Below the pieces are notes generated by a model. It had not been told where the DNA came from, ran no database searches, and saw only the letters and a list, made by a program, of their open reading frames with translations. Below, in pieces: positions 21,932 to 35,399 of a stretch of 64,000 bases of DNA. The stretch lies in assembly GCA_033065855.1 (NCBI GenBank), contig JAVXUO010001354.1, positions 62,001 to 126,000 of the forward strand, read 5' to 3'. The stretch comes from Escallonia rubra (Eukaryota; Streptophyta; Magnoliopsida; Escalloniales; Escalloniaceae). The number at the start of each line of letters is the position of its first letter. The stretch's first letter is position 1. The translations under genes were made by a program, and so were the position numbers.

Positions 21932-24900
21932 TAGAGATGTCAAAGGGGCCAAGTCGCCCGCGAGCCAGCCCGACCCGACCCTAAAATGGCCTGGTCCGGC
22001 CCTAAACGTGAACAGTGCAGGCCATGTGGCATAGGGCCACGGGCCAGGGCTAGCGCCTCCCGAAGTATTGAGAAAAAAAGCTCGGCCCGACCCTAAAGAG
22101 GCCCATGTCAGGCCCTAAAAATGGCCCGACCTGCCATCAGCCCATTTTTTAGGCCGGCCACAAATGAAACGGGTCTGGCCCAAGGCTGGCCCAAATTCAA
22201 CCAGACCCTGGCCCAATTTTTTAATTTTTTGTATTTCCTTCCAACGGCCATATTTTTACAAAATTCCACTTTTACCCCCCAACAACTATTAATGGCTAGT
22301 TTATGGGGTATTTTCGACCAACAAATTTCTAACAACTCTTTTATACACTTTTACACTTTTATCCTCCATAACAACTATAGACGACTAGTTTTTAGGGGTA
22401 TTTTGTGAACCTTGAAAAATCTATAAATTCACCCTATCTTCTTCATATTTTTCACACCAATCTTCTCATTCTCTCTTATCTAACTTCTACAAGCTTTACT
22501 ATCATTCTTATTTGTTACTAAGTACTAACCCTCTCTAATTTTCAATTGCAAGTATTATTTAATTATTTACTATTTTTATTCTTTTCCATTTAATTACTCT
22601 TAGTTGTTTTATTCTTCATTCTTGTCAAATAATTTTAGCATCAAATATGTCTCGATTATTTAAATCAAGTAGCAAACGTGCAACACCACCACCACAAGCA
22701 CCACCACCACCACCAAAATAACCATTTGATTTTCAAGATCCGCCACTAATGGATATAGATACCCCAAGCTAATTGGCAGTTTAATCAAAACATTTCAGAG
22801 TTTGAATATATACCTTCACAAGATACCTAACATCTTTGTTAAGGACAAAGCTCAGTTGGTGACGCTACTAATCCGGGGCAGAATTTTACCCCGATGAGCA
22901 GTCATCATGGTGAAGGACTGAGCAATCCTACCGCTAGTCCGCCAGAATTTTAAAAGGGGAAAAAAAGAAAGCTCCGTGGATATTATGGTTGATGGCGTTC
23001 GAAAAGCTCAATGTAAGTATTGTGATTAATTATTTTCGTGTGGTAGTGGTAATGGACATCTTAATAGGCATAACTCGACGTGTGCACCTAATCAAGGCCA
23101 TGTCGAATCTAGCCAAACGCAATTATCTTTTGATTATTTATAATCAGTGAGACCAAAGAGACGGTGTTGCTGAATTTATTATTCATGATGAACAAGCTTT
23201 TAGTTTTGTCGATAATGTTAAGCACTCTAGATATATGAATACTTGTGTGCAACCTTTATACAAAAAGGTTCATAGAAACATAACTAGATCCGATGCACTT
23301 CGACAGTATAATGCTGTTAAAGCACGCATGACTGATTATTTTGATAAATTTGATGGTAGAGTTAGTCTTACTTCTGATGTTTGGAAATCTCTTTTTACTC
23401 TAGTTAGTTATGCTTGTGTGACGGCCCATTGGATTGATTCTGATTTGATTATGAATAAGAGAATCATCGGTTTTGAACTCTTTCCTTACCATCATGACGC
23501 AGTTAACGTTGCTACTATTATAATCAATACATGTACCACGTTTAAAATAAAGAACACGATTATGAGTATCAGTTTTGATAATGCTTCTAACAATGTAGCA
23601 GCTGTTGAAGTCTTAAAGGAGAGCCTTCAATCTGTACTTGATGTTAATTATCTTATATTCCATATTTACTATATAATTAATTTAATTATTCAAGATGGTT
23701 TACCTACTGCAGGAGATATTCTTCACAAAATGAGGGGTATGGCAGCGTATATTAATAATTCAAGTCCGAGAATACAACAACTTAAAGCTTTGTGTGTTCA
23801 ATATAATTTGCCTCGTAGGAGACAACTTATAGATGTCGGGCATAGGTGGAACTCCACATATCATATGCTTTTATATGTTTTGGTATACAAAAAAGTGTTT
23901 ACGCACTGGTCACTAAAATTGTTCCCACAAGGCTTGCCAAGTCACGCGGAATGCCATATGGCTGCATGGTTATCCGAATTTCTGGAGGTATTTTACACGT
24001 TTTCCAATTTATTATCTGGTACATACTATCACACCTCCTCTATCGCTATAATAGAAATTTTAAAAATTGCTACAATGTTAACGAAATGGAGATATATAAG
24101 ACCCTTTCAGGAAATAGTAGAACAGACTAACATCAAGTTTAATAAATATTGGACAGAATTGCCGGTTATTTTTTTTGTCGCCACTTGTTTAGATCCCAGG
24201 TTAAAGTTGCATGGCGCGAATGTCTCGATAGTAGAAATATCTAGACAAATATGCTACGCGGATGACGCCACAACTGATCTTACAACGAAAGTGAGTAAGA
24301 CATTTGAAGATCTGTATAACCTCTATCGAAATTCCGTTGACATGCGCGGGCGAGCTACATCGTCAAGCGGTGAAATATATTATGGGTCATATTTTAAGGG
24401 CCTTAAACATCTAGTGGCAAAACAAATACAAGTGGAAAGTGTTTCTAGTTTTGCAGGTTCGTCTACTTTTTACAAAATTGGTTCATGTGCAAATACTAAT
24501 CATTATTCTTCTTTACCAATGGAAGAGCAGATAAATGTTAATTTGTTAACTTTTTGGAAACAAAATTAAAAATTTTATAAAACTTTATCCCAAATTAACT
24601 GGGACGTACTACCGGTGCAAGCCTCCACAGTTACTTCAGAGTCAACATTTTCAGCGAGCAGGAGGGTGTTCGATGACAGGAAAATTCGTCTTAACCCCGA
24701 GTAACTCGAGTTACATATATGTTGTAAGGATTATATTGATGCAAAATACCGCGAGCAAGATAATTCGGTTGATGATAGGAGGAGCAACGGTTCGAGCGTC
24801 GAAAATCTTACGGATGATTAAGTAATTTATGTTTCTTTTCCTTTACTCAAGTTTTTAGAATAAATTATTTTCAAACAAATTAAGTGTATTTTTTTAAAAA

Positions 24901-25297
24901 ATAGTGCATATAAGAATGTGGCTATTCACAAGCAAAAAATATATATTTCTCACTTTTTTTGAAAAAATAATCCTTTATTTAACTTCGTCTGCTTGTTTAC
25001 TATCATCCGTCAGCCAGTCGCAAACCCGGATAAAAGGAGGAGGGCCTAAGAACAAATTTATCTAAAAAATTAATTTTTTTCGCAACACATGAATAAAAAT
25101 ATTTTTTTATTCAGGCCTAGGCCGCCTGGCCGTAAAGTTAGGGTCTAGGGCTTGGGGCTTGGGCTTGGACACGACCAAGATATCCCCTAATTGGGTCCGC
25201 CCGGTTCCCACGGCCCAAAACCCGGTTTGGCCATGTTTCTCCTTTGGCTCAATGGGCCCGGGCTGGGCTGCCCAAGCCCGGTCCATTGACACCTCTA
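21932..25297 (+). mobile_element. hAT transposon, 3.4 kb, decayed autonomous copy
   Basis: The ends TAGAGATGTCAAAGG and CCATTGACACCTCTA are imperfect inverted repeats of the TAGAGGTGTCAATGG type common in plant hAT elements. The flanks GAGAGACG (21924-21931) and AAGAGACG (25298-25305) match at 7 of 8 bases. Subterminal regions are rich in GGCCC motifs on both sides. It carries a recognisable transposase. Confidence 0.9.
22647..24821 (+). pseudogene. hAT transposase (BED finger, RNase H-like, dimerisation region)
   Basis: A start at 22647 gives MSRLFKSSSKRA and a Pro-rich run, then a stop. A BED-type zinc-finger remnant (AQCKYCD, later GHLNRHNSTC) at 23000-23090 is in another frame and has a stop. 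From 23235 to 24566, 444 codons are open. They contain LTSDVWKS and SISFDNASNN, the two aspartate-bearing segments of the RNase H-like core, then CLDPRLKL. After a TAA at 24567 the same frame continues with ASTVTSESTFSASRRVFDDR, the hAT C-terminal dimerisation signature, and ends at 24821. With at least three in-frame stops and an upstream frameshift it is unlikely to make active transposase. Confidence 0.9.
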
Positions 25298-26044
25298 AAG
25301 AGACGGCAGTGATGATCGACAGCGTCGAGGGCAGTGGCGAGATCGACGGCGGATGGTTGGGAGTCGTGAAATCGACGGCGTTGACGTTGATCAATGGTGG
25401 TTGTGATGTTGTCCAATTGTGATGTTGCCATATGTTGATCGATAGTCGACAGTTATGACGGTGTGCTTGGTGATTAACGTGGTGGTGATGGTGCTTGGTG
25501 GCTAAGATGGTGGTTGCGATGTTGTCCGCTTGGTTGATGCGATACAATGGTAGAGCAAATTCGTGCGGTGACAATGGGAGTGGGGTGGCGGCGGTGAGGC
25601 AAATCTGTCGGTGGCAAAGACGAGATTGTGACGGCAATGTAAGAGATCTGTTGGTGTGACAGCGGTAGGGTTGTGACGGAGGGGCATATTTGTGGTGGAA
25701 CGACAGTGGGGTAACGAAGGTGGGGTGGTTGGGGCGGTGGTCGGGTGCTGACAGTAGTTGTCTGCCGGTGGTAATTGTGGTGAGGGCTTAGAGGGTGAGT
25801 AGTGGTAGTAGTGAAAGTGATGAAATGAAATGAATTTTTTAAAATGTCGATAGTCATTAATTAGATGGTTACATTTCAAAACTCAAAACTTCAAAATGGA
25901 GTTTTCAAAAACTACCCCGTTTTAAAAATTGGTTTCTAAAATTGAAGGAAAAAAAAAACCAAAACTATCTTTCAAACAGATTTTTTTCCTCAAGTATACA
26001 AAATTGGAGAAAAAACTGAAAACAAAAGCTCTGTCAAACATTAC

Positions 26045-26703
26045 CTCAGAGTTGTGTAGTTTCCTATTATTGTAGTTTCTAAACCTCATTTCACTGAAAT
26101 TCTCAAACTCTAACCAAAACCGAAGAAAAAAGGAAGTAAAAAGCCCATCTGGAAATTAGGGCTACTGATTTACCATTGCTGACAGCTTGGCATGAAATTA
26201 CGAAAATACTACAGAAGATCTTAACTATGATGAACATTACGGCGCACTGTTGTTGCCGGAATCAACTTTCGGAACTAAAGTTGAGATGATAAACCACAAT
26301 TCGAGCCACTGTTACTACGTAGACTCTCCTCTTAAGCTCTTCTAGGGTTAGAGGTGCACCTAATGGTCCTTGTTATGGTAGATATTAGAGTATTCAAAAG
26401 GACGATCGGGTTCTTGTACAAGAATATCCGACTCCTACGTTGCCAATGAGGAACGAAGCAATTCTCCTACACAATGTAGACGGGTGTCCCTTACTAAGAA
26501 TAAGAAGGGAGAATTGGAACAAAACTGCCTACTCCTCACTCTCTGATTCAAGACCATTCAAGATTGTCTGGCCGATAACATCAAATTCCAGTCATCCACA
26601 GTGAGACAGATGAGGTTCTATAAAATCCTTAAAGATGTCCATTGCTAGACAAAAGCAGCAAAAATAGCTTTTCCATAAGAATGCTCGGCCAATATGGCCA
26701 ACT
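26045..26703. other. Intergenic, downstream of the CHY/RING gene
   Basis: No open frame or repeat stands out. The right part may include the 3' end of the minus-strand transcript. Confidence 0.4.
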
Positions 26704-26709
26704 TTTATT
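26704..26709 (-). terminator. Candidate polyadenylation signal of the CHY/RING gene
   Basis: AATAAA reads on the minus strand about 240 bp after the stop codon at 26950, a plausible 3'-UTR length. Plant signals are loose, so this is only a candidate. Confidence 0.35.
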
Positions 26710-26949
26710 TCGATAAAGAGCAGAGGTCCTTCCAAAAAAGGAAAACGAGACTACGAAATGCAAAACATGGCTAAGAAATGCAAAATGAGACACGTCCTCT
26801 GCATGATTAATGAAACCTAAGAGAGAGGATGCAACGAAAGAATGGAAAACAAGAAACGAGATATCTAAAACATTATGCATCATGAGCAACAACGTTGACG
26901 AGCTAATATGCGCTTCTTCCTAAACTGGCAATTGCATCTTCGGGCTATT

Positions 26950-29389
26950 TCATCTGAGTCTTGTGTTGTAGGACTTGCAATTGGGGCACTTCTGACCAAT
27001 GATATGGTACTTCGCTTCTGAGGGGAGGCCACAATCATTGCAGAGAATCCGAACCTGTCAGAAGACATATATCAGTTTCTTGCACAACGTGGCTTAGCAA
27101 CTTTCAGTTGAGGGGGGTGGAGGAAAGGAAATCTGACCATTTTGTTTCGGTAATTTTCTGGCATGGGTGTAGCTGCAACCTCCATATCCAGCCGTTCCCA
27201 AACTTTCGACATATCACAGACCGACTTGCAGCAGAGAGGACAAGCATACCTGTGGCAGTAACAGACTCAGCAAGTTAAAATAGCTTCATTTATGTAGAGG
27301 AACAATACGAGTTGTAAGAGATAATAACAAGTAAACAGATATTCTCCACTTACTGGGAATGCTCCTTCATCTCATCCAAGCAGCTTCTGTGCATGGTATG
27401 GCCACAACGCATAACTGATACATCATTTCTCGTCTCAAATAGATACTGCAAATGATCATTACAGTGTCATTTAGGATGCACCAATGGAGAATACTGGTAA
27501 TCAAATGACGAGGCATACCTCAAAACAAACGGGACAGTCATGGTGCATTGCTCCTTCAACACATGGATGGTCATCCTTCAAAAGTGTCGAGAAACAACAT
27601 CCTGCATTTAATGCGCAAATATATTAACATGAAGCAAAGAATAACCATCCACGGCAATGCAAAATCACAAGGAAAAGGCAACAGTGACTTACGGCATTTG
27701 TTGCAGTGGAAGAAATTCTCCTGGCCACCAATTCTGTTACAGAAGTATGCAGGTGTCAAGTCTAACTTGAAAAAAGGAATTTCGAACCGGCAACACAGAA
27801 GAGAGAAGTGAAAATGCTAAAGAATTTTCTTCCACGTCAAGGAAAAGAATAATGAGAAAATTGCACAAAAGTCATGTCTACATTAAAATATAGTAATGAT
27901 ACTAACAAGCCCATTAAGCCATTTCTCTCGAAGAAGAGAGCCACCAAATCACTCTCAAATCCTTTTCCACACAACTATTTAAGGGCGCAGAAAGAAGCCT
28001 TTATTCTCAAAACCCAAAATATTTACCTGCAGATGCCGCAGCCATCACAGTGATACTGTTTCTTAGATGTCTGCAAAACAATAACAAAAATGGTGAGAAG
28101 GATATATCAGGTATAAATAAAGGTATCAGACTCCTAGACGAAGATGCTGCAATTTTCATGCAGTTGCTCGACCAAACAGGAAGAACAAAGGTTACTCTAT
28201 ATCAAGCGGTCATACAGTTAATAAAACTTGTTTGGCTCTGAATACTTGATATCTTTATGAGCTGCTTACTCTTATCCATCTCCTACCGTTTAATCCCTCT
28301 CATACCACATCAAAAGTCATACATTGATGGAAAGAAGGAACGACAATACGAATGAAACTTACATCATCATCATATAGGTTGCAACTTCCGCAGAAGTATC
28401 TTCCCATACATACACCGCAGTTGACACAATTTTGTCGAACCTGACAATAGCAGCAAAAACAAGGATATTAAATCGGGTTACACGAGAATAGAAATTCTAG
28501 ACGACGACAGCAGCAACACAACCAATGACACACACCTCTTGTTCAGTGCCACAGAGTGAACAAATGACCTGTGAAAGCAGAAAAGGTAAGGTAAATTAGC
28601 TTTGGTGCTCCACAGAAGAAGAAGTAAGCATTTGACACTAGCACAAGAGACTACCTGTTTAATCTGATGCCGCGGAACATCATGTCTAAGTTTCTGGTCA
28701 ACGTGGATACTGTTCTGTAGACCAATACAGGATAGCGTTAGTATCATTCAACACTTTCATAAACATGTGTTTGCTGTTCTTAGGAAAACTGCGAAGGTGA
28801 GGTGGGAGCCTTAGATGACACTAATTGCACTCTCCTCTCATGTTGTGACATGATAAACTGATCAAGTCAGTGTTTTTGTAAATACAGTAACAGAATGCTA
28901 ATTATGCTGCTAATTCATAGCATTGCACAGAAGTTACCACAACGAAGATCCCACTGACCCAGGTTTTACAAAAAATTGATAACAGGAAAAAATATATATA
29001 TATCAAAAATCAGAAAATCTACCTTTGCCTCGTTATGACAATGACGACAATCAAAAACCTCATCGCAACACGGGGCTCTAATGCGGCATCTTCTTTGATA
29101 ATGGGAACACCTGCCAAGCAAAGCACACAATCTTAGCAGAGAGTTACAAAGATCCTGCTTAAAAGTTCCAACGGAAGAAGGTCAATGAAGAATACCCATG
29201 CTGTCCAAATCCTTTATCGAGTAGTTCTGTGCCTGTGGACTTTGCAGGATCAAATGACTCTTCTGTAGGCATGAGATGCTGAGAGTATGTCTCGGCTGCT
29301 TCTATGTTATTCTGTTCAGTGGATGGAGTTTGGAGGGCTGAGGCCTCGAGGTGTGGAGCCTGAGAATAATTAACCGCCAACTCTGCCAT
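26950..29389 (-). CDS. CHY / CTCHY / RING zinc-finger protein, probable E3 ubiquitin ligase
   Basis: Eleven coding exons with GT-AG borders join to 930 bp (309 aa): 29196-29389, 29023-29110, 28655-28714, 28536-28568, 28363-28440, 28027-28070, 27693-27733, 27519-27601, 27354-27445, 27138-27249 and 26950-27054. The 33-bp fourth exon is a micro-exon. Residues 1-64 are an unstructured leader. About 65-135 is the CHY finger ([24 protein letters not shown]) and about 137-200 the CTCHY finger ([17 protein letters not shown]). The RING-H2 at about 202-245 has [16 protein letters not shown] and CPLC. The C-terminal zinc ribbon reads LCNDCG...[10 protein letters not shown]. This order is that of the plant CHYR/RZPF34/MIEL1 family, which ubiquitinates transcription factors and kinase-pathway partners in stress responses. 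The 309-aa length with an extended leader fits the longer members better than the roughly 270-aa MIEL1 type. All zinc ligands I can identify are kept, so it looks functional. Confidence 0.95.
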
Positions 29390-29424
29390 TCATAAACCTA
29401 GCAGCTAGCAATGGGCCTAAAGTA

Positions 29425-31240
29425 CCTGCAGGTATCAACAAGTTAAGCAAAAAGTCCATGACCAAAACCCCCATGACAATGTTGCTTTCTCTCATATTGT
29501 GGCAGGCCAAGTCAATCAGCAAGCACATAATCCAACTAACGTTGACCAGCTCCAATCAGCAAAACTCCAACAGGAGGACTCACTAAAACAACTAGTGTAC
29601 ATGAATCCACAACATAACAACAGTGCAGCACTGAGGAGCTCCAGAATCTCGAGCCGTGGATTGTAACCACTGCATGTACACTTGATTCATGATGAAGTGC
29701 GAGTACATCACCACGTATGGACGCACCAACCTATTGTAAAAGGAATATATCACAACATCAAGTTCGTTCTCGAGGGAAAAGGCAAACGCGGAAGTGGAAA
29801 AGAGAGCAGATTATATTCATGTCCATCAAGGACAGGCCTACCTCACTCTGTGAACTTCTTCAATAAGTCAATCCTACCCAGTATAACTTTTATTATCATC
29901 CAGATTCCAGAGACCTCCCACTCAAAATATTATACTCATGACCTTTAGCCTTCTCTTCACATCTAACCGGTTGGTTGCAGAGCTGAAGTGAGATTTCAAA
30001 ACCTGCCTGGCAGAAATAAAACAGTCTCATGCAAGGACCAAGTTCCTCCGATTACTAGAGGTTCCACCAAACACTGGGTCGTCTCCAATAAGAGGAAAAC
30101 TTCTCGGGGGACAAAAGGTGGATAACTCGTCCATCTTCCGGACAACATAGAGTGGTTAGACATGAAGATCCTGGTTCAAGTAAAGGTCAAGAAAACTCTG
30201 CTGTATAAATGATTAAGGAGGTCTCATCCATATGTGAACCCTCGTCATGGTTGGATGTTGGAAGCAACATTATGTTCAATAGCAGAATATTCGTAAAAAA
30301 ACCATGACCACCTAATGTCAATTAAAAGGTGCGTCGTTAATAGTAAGGAACTGATCAATCTCAATATGGCCTAAACCCCTGTCATGAACTATCTTTCTGA
30401 TTTCTTAAACCCCACATTCAGGCATAACTTTTCCAAGTAAGACCTTTCAAGCAAGAAGGGTAAAGTTAGGGAAAGCAACAAAAGCTCAACGCTTATCTCA
30501 ATTCCTCCTATCCCCAATCATATTTGGCCAAATTAAGTCCTACAAAAATAATAAGCATGCCGATCACGAGGGCAACTGTAGAGCACAAAATTACATCAAA
30601 GATTAAGAAATTCCCCACTTGTTCTCCACTTAAACAAGAGCATAAAGTCAGATCCTTAAGGATTAAAGACCAATCTCAAGTACAATATATAGCAAACACA
30701 ACATACAGATTCAACAAAACCAATACAATCACACAGACCAACGAACCCAAAATCACGGGAAAAACACAGCTATACCTTAGGAAAATATAAGAAAGCCATA
30801 AATCGGAACGAAAACGAAACAAACAAAATCAGGTAGCACCGTCAGAACCCTAAATTCCACCCCAACCCAATAACACCATGCAAACAGAAATTTCAATCAA
30901 AATAAATGAAAGTCGTCCACACACAGCAACAAAACCACAGCTCCACAATACGATCACAAAGAAAAAAGACTAAAAATCAACAGCAAAGCGGAAAGATCGC
31001 AAGATGCAAACAAAAAACATTACCAGTTGGTAATGTTGAAAACAGACCTAAGCAGTGAAAAGTAAATCAGAAATTTCTCAGAGTAACGAACTTTTCGATT
31101 AGAGAGATTTCCGGTCAAATTGAACCGCCGATCGAGAATTCCGACGACCGTCCGGTAGAATGTGCGCTTGTTTGTATGACTGGTTTTAGAGAGAGAAAGT
31201 GATGGGCGTCTTCTAGAGAGAGAGGCACGCAGTCAAAGTG
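29425..31240 (-). other. 5'-UTR region with long leader intron of the CHY/RING gene
   Basis: An acceptor-like ACCTGCAG precedes the start codon by about 35 bp. A CT-rich candidate first exon lies near 31060-31240. Between them are about 1.6 kb with no coding. The first-exon donor was not fixed. Leader introns of this size often raise expression in plant genes, but that is inference here. Confidence 0.5.
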
Positions 31241-31266
31241 AGAGATGAGAGGTGAGAAATATGGTG

Positions 31267-31276
31267 GGTTTTATAG
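31267..31276 (-). promoter_or_regulatory. TATA box of the CHY/RING gene
   Basis: CTATAAAACC reads on the minus strand. About 30 bp downstream begins a TCTCTCTC-rich stretch typical of plant 5' UTRs. This places transcription start near 31235. Confidence 0.65.
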
Positions 31277-31279
31277 GTG

Positions 31280-32628
31280 AGGAGACTCGGGGGTAGTAAT
31301 TGTGAAAGCTGGACACAGTTAATTACTCGTCGTTGACAGGTCAGTGGGGTCCTCGAATTTACGAAACTGCCCCTTCCGAAAACGTGTGTAAATTTCGTCC
31401 GCGTGTACACACATTCGTAAGTGCTATGGTGTGGACGCGCCTACGAAACGACGCGTGGGCTCTGAGAAAGATCATACGGATATGGTATCTCTGATCCGAC
31501 GTGTGATTTCTTTTCTCAATTTGGCGGAGGGTATTAATTTGCCCATTCATCTGATTTGTAGGCATGGGAGGGTATTCGATTATGCAATTATTCTTTTTTT
31601 CTTTTTGATAAACGGATAGATCTTTAAGGAGACACATCTTTTATGAAAAAGAGAATCAAAAAAGTCGTTGTCACGTCGTACAAATAATAGCGCTTTAAAC
31701 AAGTCTCACTTTACATGCTAATATATAGACCATGTCATTTTCCCGACCTTTCAAACCAAAAATACGCTCACTTCTTCGAATTGAGTACATAATTTTTTTT
31801 CCCATCCCTAACGATACACAACATCTTAGGCATTCCTCAAATGGTTTGGGGGGGGGTTCTATTGACACTTTCATAACGACTAATGACACTTTTGTAACCA
31901 TATTTTATCTACATAATAATTCGTGCAATATAAACATTTTCAGATGAATACGACGATGTCATTATTTATTATGAGAGTGTCGATACGACTGCTTTTGTTA
32001 TAACAGTGAATTTATACGCACTTCTTGAAACTTTAAAAACAAAATTAATTTTCAAAGCAAAAAAAATGAGTGTCGGTTGACTAGGTTAATCAAAGGGTAA
32101 AGGCTAAAGAGGGGAGGGGGTTGAGCATAAGCCAAAGTGAGGACACACACACACACACTGCAGTTTCTCACATCAAATTTGAAAAAAATGTGAAAAAGTC
32201 ATGAATGACGCTAGGAGATAAAAGGGCAAACGTACACATCATAAAGACGTGGAAGTGGATCATATCCACAATTAAAATAATAATTTCTCCACAGCCCAAA
32301 AATAAAAATTGACAAAGACAGAGAGCCGGGTATGATCAGATGACACGTAATTCACTAAAATCTAAGAAACTAAGGTGGCGCTGACGTGTTCGGGTTGGCT
32401 CCAGTTCCAAGAAGAAGAGTCAACGGATATCTTTGCTGAGATTACGGGTGATGACGTGGTAGGATTAGCACTTGCAATTATTGAGAAAATATCTCCGACA
32501 ATTAAGGTCTGATCACAACTTTACAACCTTAAGAGGTAATAATTTCAAACTCAATCATTAGCTAATGCCAACTAGCAGTACAAAACAAATGGAGTACTGT
32601 GTATTTGTGGTTAAATTTTTTTTTTTTT
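31280..32628. other. Intergenic upstream of the CHY/RING gene
   Basis: No gene or repeat family is recognised. There is a short CA tract near 32143-32158 and a G8-9 run near 31849. Confidence 0.4.
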
Positions 32629-34062
32629 TTACTAATTACATCTATGTTCCTGAGGTTTGGAGGTAATTACACGCGAGGACACAAAATTTCAAAATGTAAC
32701 ACTTATATCCATTGACAAACGGAATACAAAAATACTTAACGGTTTTGACAAAAAGACTTGATTCCCCTGACTTTAAAATAAAATATCATCCATCCCTATC
32801 AAAACCCTAATTTTCAAATTAGGTTTATCTTTTTAAACTTTTTCTCCAAATCTGCCGCCCACTCCCTCACCCCACGCCACCCGCAGCCCATGCCCCTTCC
32901 TTCGCCCTACGCCGCCGGCAGCCCAGCCTCATCCCTCGACCCATGTCGCCGGTAACCCAAGCCCCACCTCGCCGCCGCCGCAACAAATCTCCCCACTTAG
33001 CAAGCCACAGTATCGGGAGCCCCATCTCCCCTCTGTCGTCACCCTCAACTGCATCAAGGACACCGCCTCAAGGGATTTTGACTTGCATCAAGGAATTCCA
33101 GTTCATCTTGAATGCCTCGCCGGTGTTAAACACGTCCCGCTCAGCCGCCTGGCATAGGCCAGGATCGAGTCCACCGCCGCCGTCCTCCTCCGCTCAATGA
33201 AGCGCAGACCTAAACTTACCTTCGATTATCGGTAGAATAAGGACATAGGACCTCACTTCAGGGACATCAAGAAGTACCCACTGGGTCTTCATTTGCAAAT
33301 CCGATCCAGAATTCCCCACCCATTAGGTAGAAGACGCCGATTGTAACCAAGATTTAATTGTTTATATTAGAATCATTTGGAGAATCTGTGTTGTGGATTT
33401 GAGGGTGGCTGAGGAAGAAGATGCCGGCTGCGGCGCCGACGTGGGTTGTGGATTTGAGGGTGAGTCTGAGTTATTGCAACGGCGCCGTCGTGGGTTGTGG
33501 ATTTGAGGGTGAGTCTGGGTTGTTGCTGCGGCACGGGTGAGGGGGGCAGTCATGAGTTGTTGAGGCGACGACGGGGAAAACGGCGCTGCCGTGAGTTGTT
33601 AAAGGGGCCGGCGATAAGGTGGGGAGGGAGGTGCCGGCGCCGGCATGGGCATGGGGAAGAGAGACTGTTTAAAACCCTAATCCTAAAATTGGATTAATCA
33701 GTATTTCCCTAAAATCCTAATTTAAAAAATGAAACCCTAATTTGAACAAACAAAACCCTAATTTGAAAATTTAGGGCTTTGAAACCTCTAATTTGTCAAA
33801 TTGGGTTTTGAAACCTTAATTTGGAAATTTTAAAACCTTAATTTGAAACTTAATGGAACCCTAATTTGAAAATTTTAAAATATTCAGTATATACAGTATA
33901 AAGGGCAGTATCGTTATTTTAAAAATACGTATTGATGACATCATAAAAAAAGTACACTTTTTGGACGGAACCCTGACGGATGGATACGGGTGATACTTTT
34001 GAAACTTTGTGTCATCGCGTGTAATTATCCCAAAATCTCAGGGACATAAGTATAATTAGCCC
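32629..34062. mobile_element. Mutator-like non-autonomous element (second copy of the 8875 family)
   Basis: The left end reads CTAATTACATCTATGTTCC and the right end GGGACATAAGTATAATTAGCCC, matching the termini of the element at 8875-9898. The sub-terminal CTGACGGATGGATACGGGTG block is also shared. The outermost left bases are eroded and the flanks are poly-T, so the target duplication cannot be scored. The GC-rich interior (32870-33650) has CCGCCG repeats and a GGTTGTGGATTTGAGGGTG motif repeated three times (33391-33530). Confidence 0.82.
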
Positions 34063-34625
34063 TTTCTTTTTTTTGGACCTTTAGTTTCCGTCTGTTTCAT
34101 AATTTTTGTCTCGTTACGGAAGAACCCAATCACACTCATTAGTTACTATACAAATAAATCATTAAGAACCCTCATTAGTTACTATACAAATACATCATTA
34201 AGAAAATCACAGACAAACTTGTAATCATCATACTAACCAACGAGGCCTTAACATAAAAAGTTCCTTCAGCAATAATATGTTTCTTTGAAAGAATCATTGA
34301 ATCATGAATACCGAATCTCAAGTATTTCGACGATGATAACTTTCATAGCATAAAGTAGCCATAGCTTGAGCCCTGAATATAGTGCTTCTTTTCTCAAGAA
34401 GGCATAGACATCTCCTCGGTACCCATCACATTTCTCCCTAGACGTTATTCTGAGCAACTCCCTCGATCGTCTCCTTAGCTTTTATAGTTCTGACGGGGCC
34501 ATCTCGCAACGTGCATTGTCACTGGTTTAGCCCCTGGGTTAAGCTCGATTTGATGATCCACCTTCGTCGAGACAGAAGTCTCTTTGTCCGGTGGCATAAC
34601 ACATTTCACTGTTTGAGGACGTTAT
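34063..34625. other. Intergenic, no feature recognised
   Basis: A 26-bp phrase around CTCATTAGTTACTATAC is repeated at about 34136 and 34171. Nothing coding was seen. Confidence 0.4.
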
Positions 34626-35399
34626 TGTTGGAAATTAGTATCCAAAAAATACATGATACATAAAAAATAAGTCAAAGAAAATCACATGCACAATTACCTT
34701 CGCTAGTTCTAAGGTTTGAAGTTACATTTATCTAAGTGGTCTTAATAACACAGTATTGTTGTTACCAAGCGGAGTACTATTAGGAGTCCAATGGATCCAC
34801 ATTGAACACCTTAATGATAATCATGCTAACACGGTAGGGTTGAGGAGCAAATTAGATCGCTTTCGTTGAAACGATTTGCACCCCTAAGTATAATTCCGGT
34901 GCATGCAATATGTTTCAACACGCCGCATCCAAAATAAAACAGTCCAACTAAATATTATTATTGTTTTTCTCAGTTTGCACTATGAGAGTAGCCAAAACTT
35001 CCTACTACACCCTTTTTGCCCAAAAAATGCACTATTAAAGATAATAACCCATATTTGAAAATACAAGTTAGATAAAATTGTTGCTTGAAATAACCCTTTG
35101 TGTGCATGGACGTAAGGTCCATGAAAAGGAAACTGATAGCATATTAGGGATCTAATTTTGACAGTCTGCTTGGACTAAAAGAGAGTGTGATATGTCTGAA
35201 AAGGTTGTGGATGAATTCACTACTCTTTTCTAATAAACTATTATAAAGATCATTCATACGATAATAATCAGTACTATAAAACTGTCTGTGCCAACTTAAT
35301 GCATATGAATGTGAAAGATTAGTCTAACATAAATTTTGTTATTCCCACAATAATCAATTGTAAAAAAAATAGCTATTTTTTTATTAAAATACTCTAACA
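34626..35399 (-). mobile_element. Diverged solo LTR of the Copia family seen at 52831 and 59783
   Basis: In minus orientation it begins TGTTAGAGTATTTTAATAAA and ends near TTTCCAACA. Between them it shares phrases such as TTCAAGGT-like, AACACGC and TGAGGCGCAAA-like segments with the copies at 52831-57533 and 59783-60653. It is clearly older, and no 5-bp target duplication is left. Confidence 0.6.

Larger units (their letters stand above)
21590..26044. mobile_element. Possible older MITE-like element, split by the hAT transposon
   Basis: AGGGTCTATTTGACAACA near 21591 and the complement-like CTCTGTCAAACATTACCTC near 26025-26044 are weak inverted termini. The flanking inner parts (TTTCTAAAATT, AAAACCAAAACTA) also pair imperfectly. 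The hAT element at 21932-25297 would then be nested inside it. No firm target duplication was found. Confidence 0.35.

Noticed and set aside
25107..25879. Overlapping minus-strand frames rich in His, Thr and Pro
   Set aside because: They span the right end of the hAT element and CCA/GGT-rich sequence beyond it. There is no domain or intron signal.
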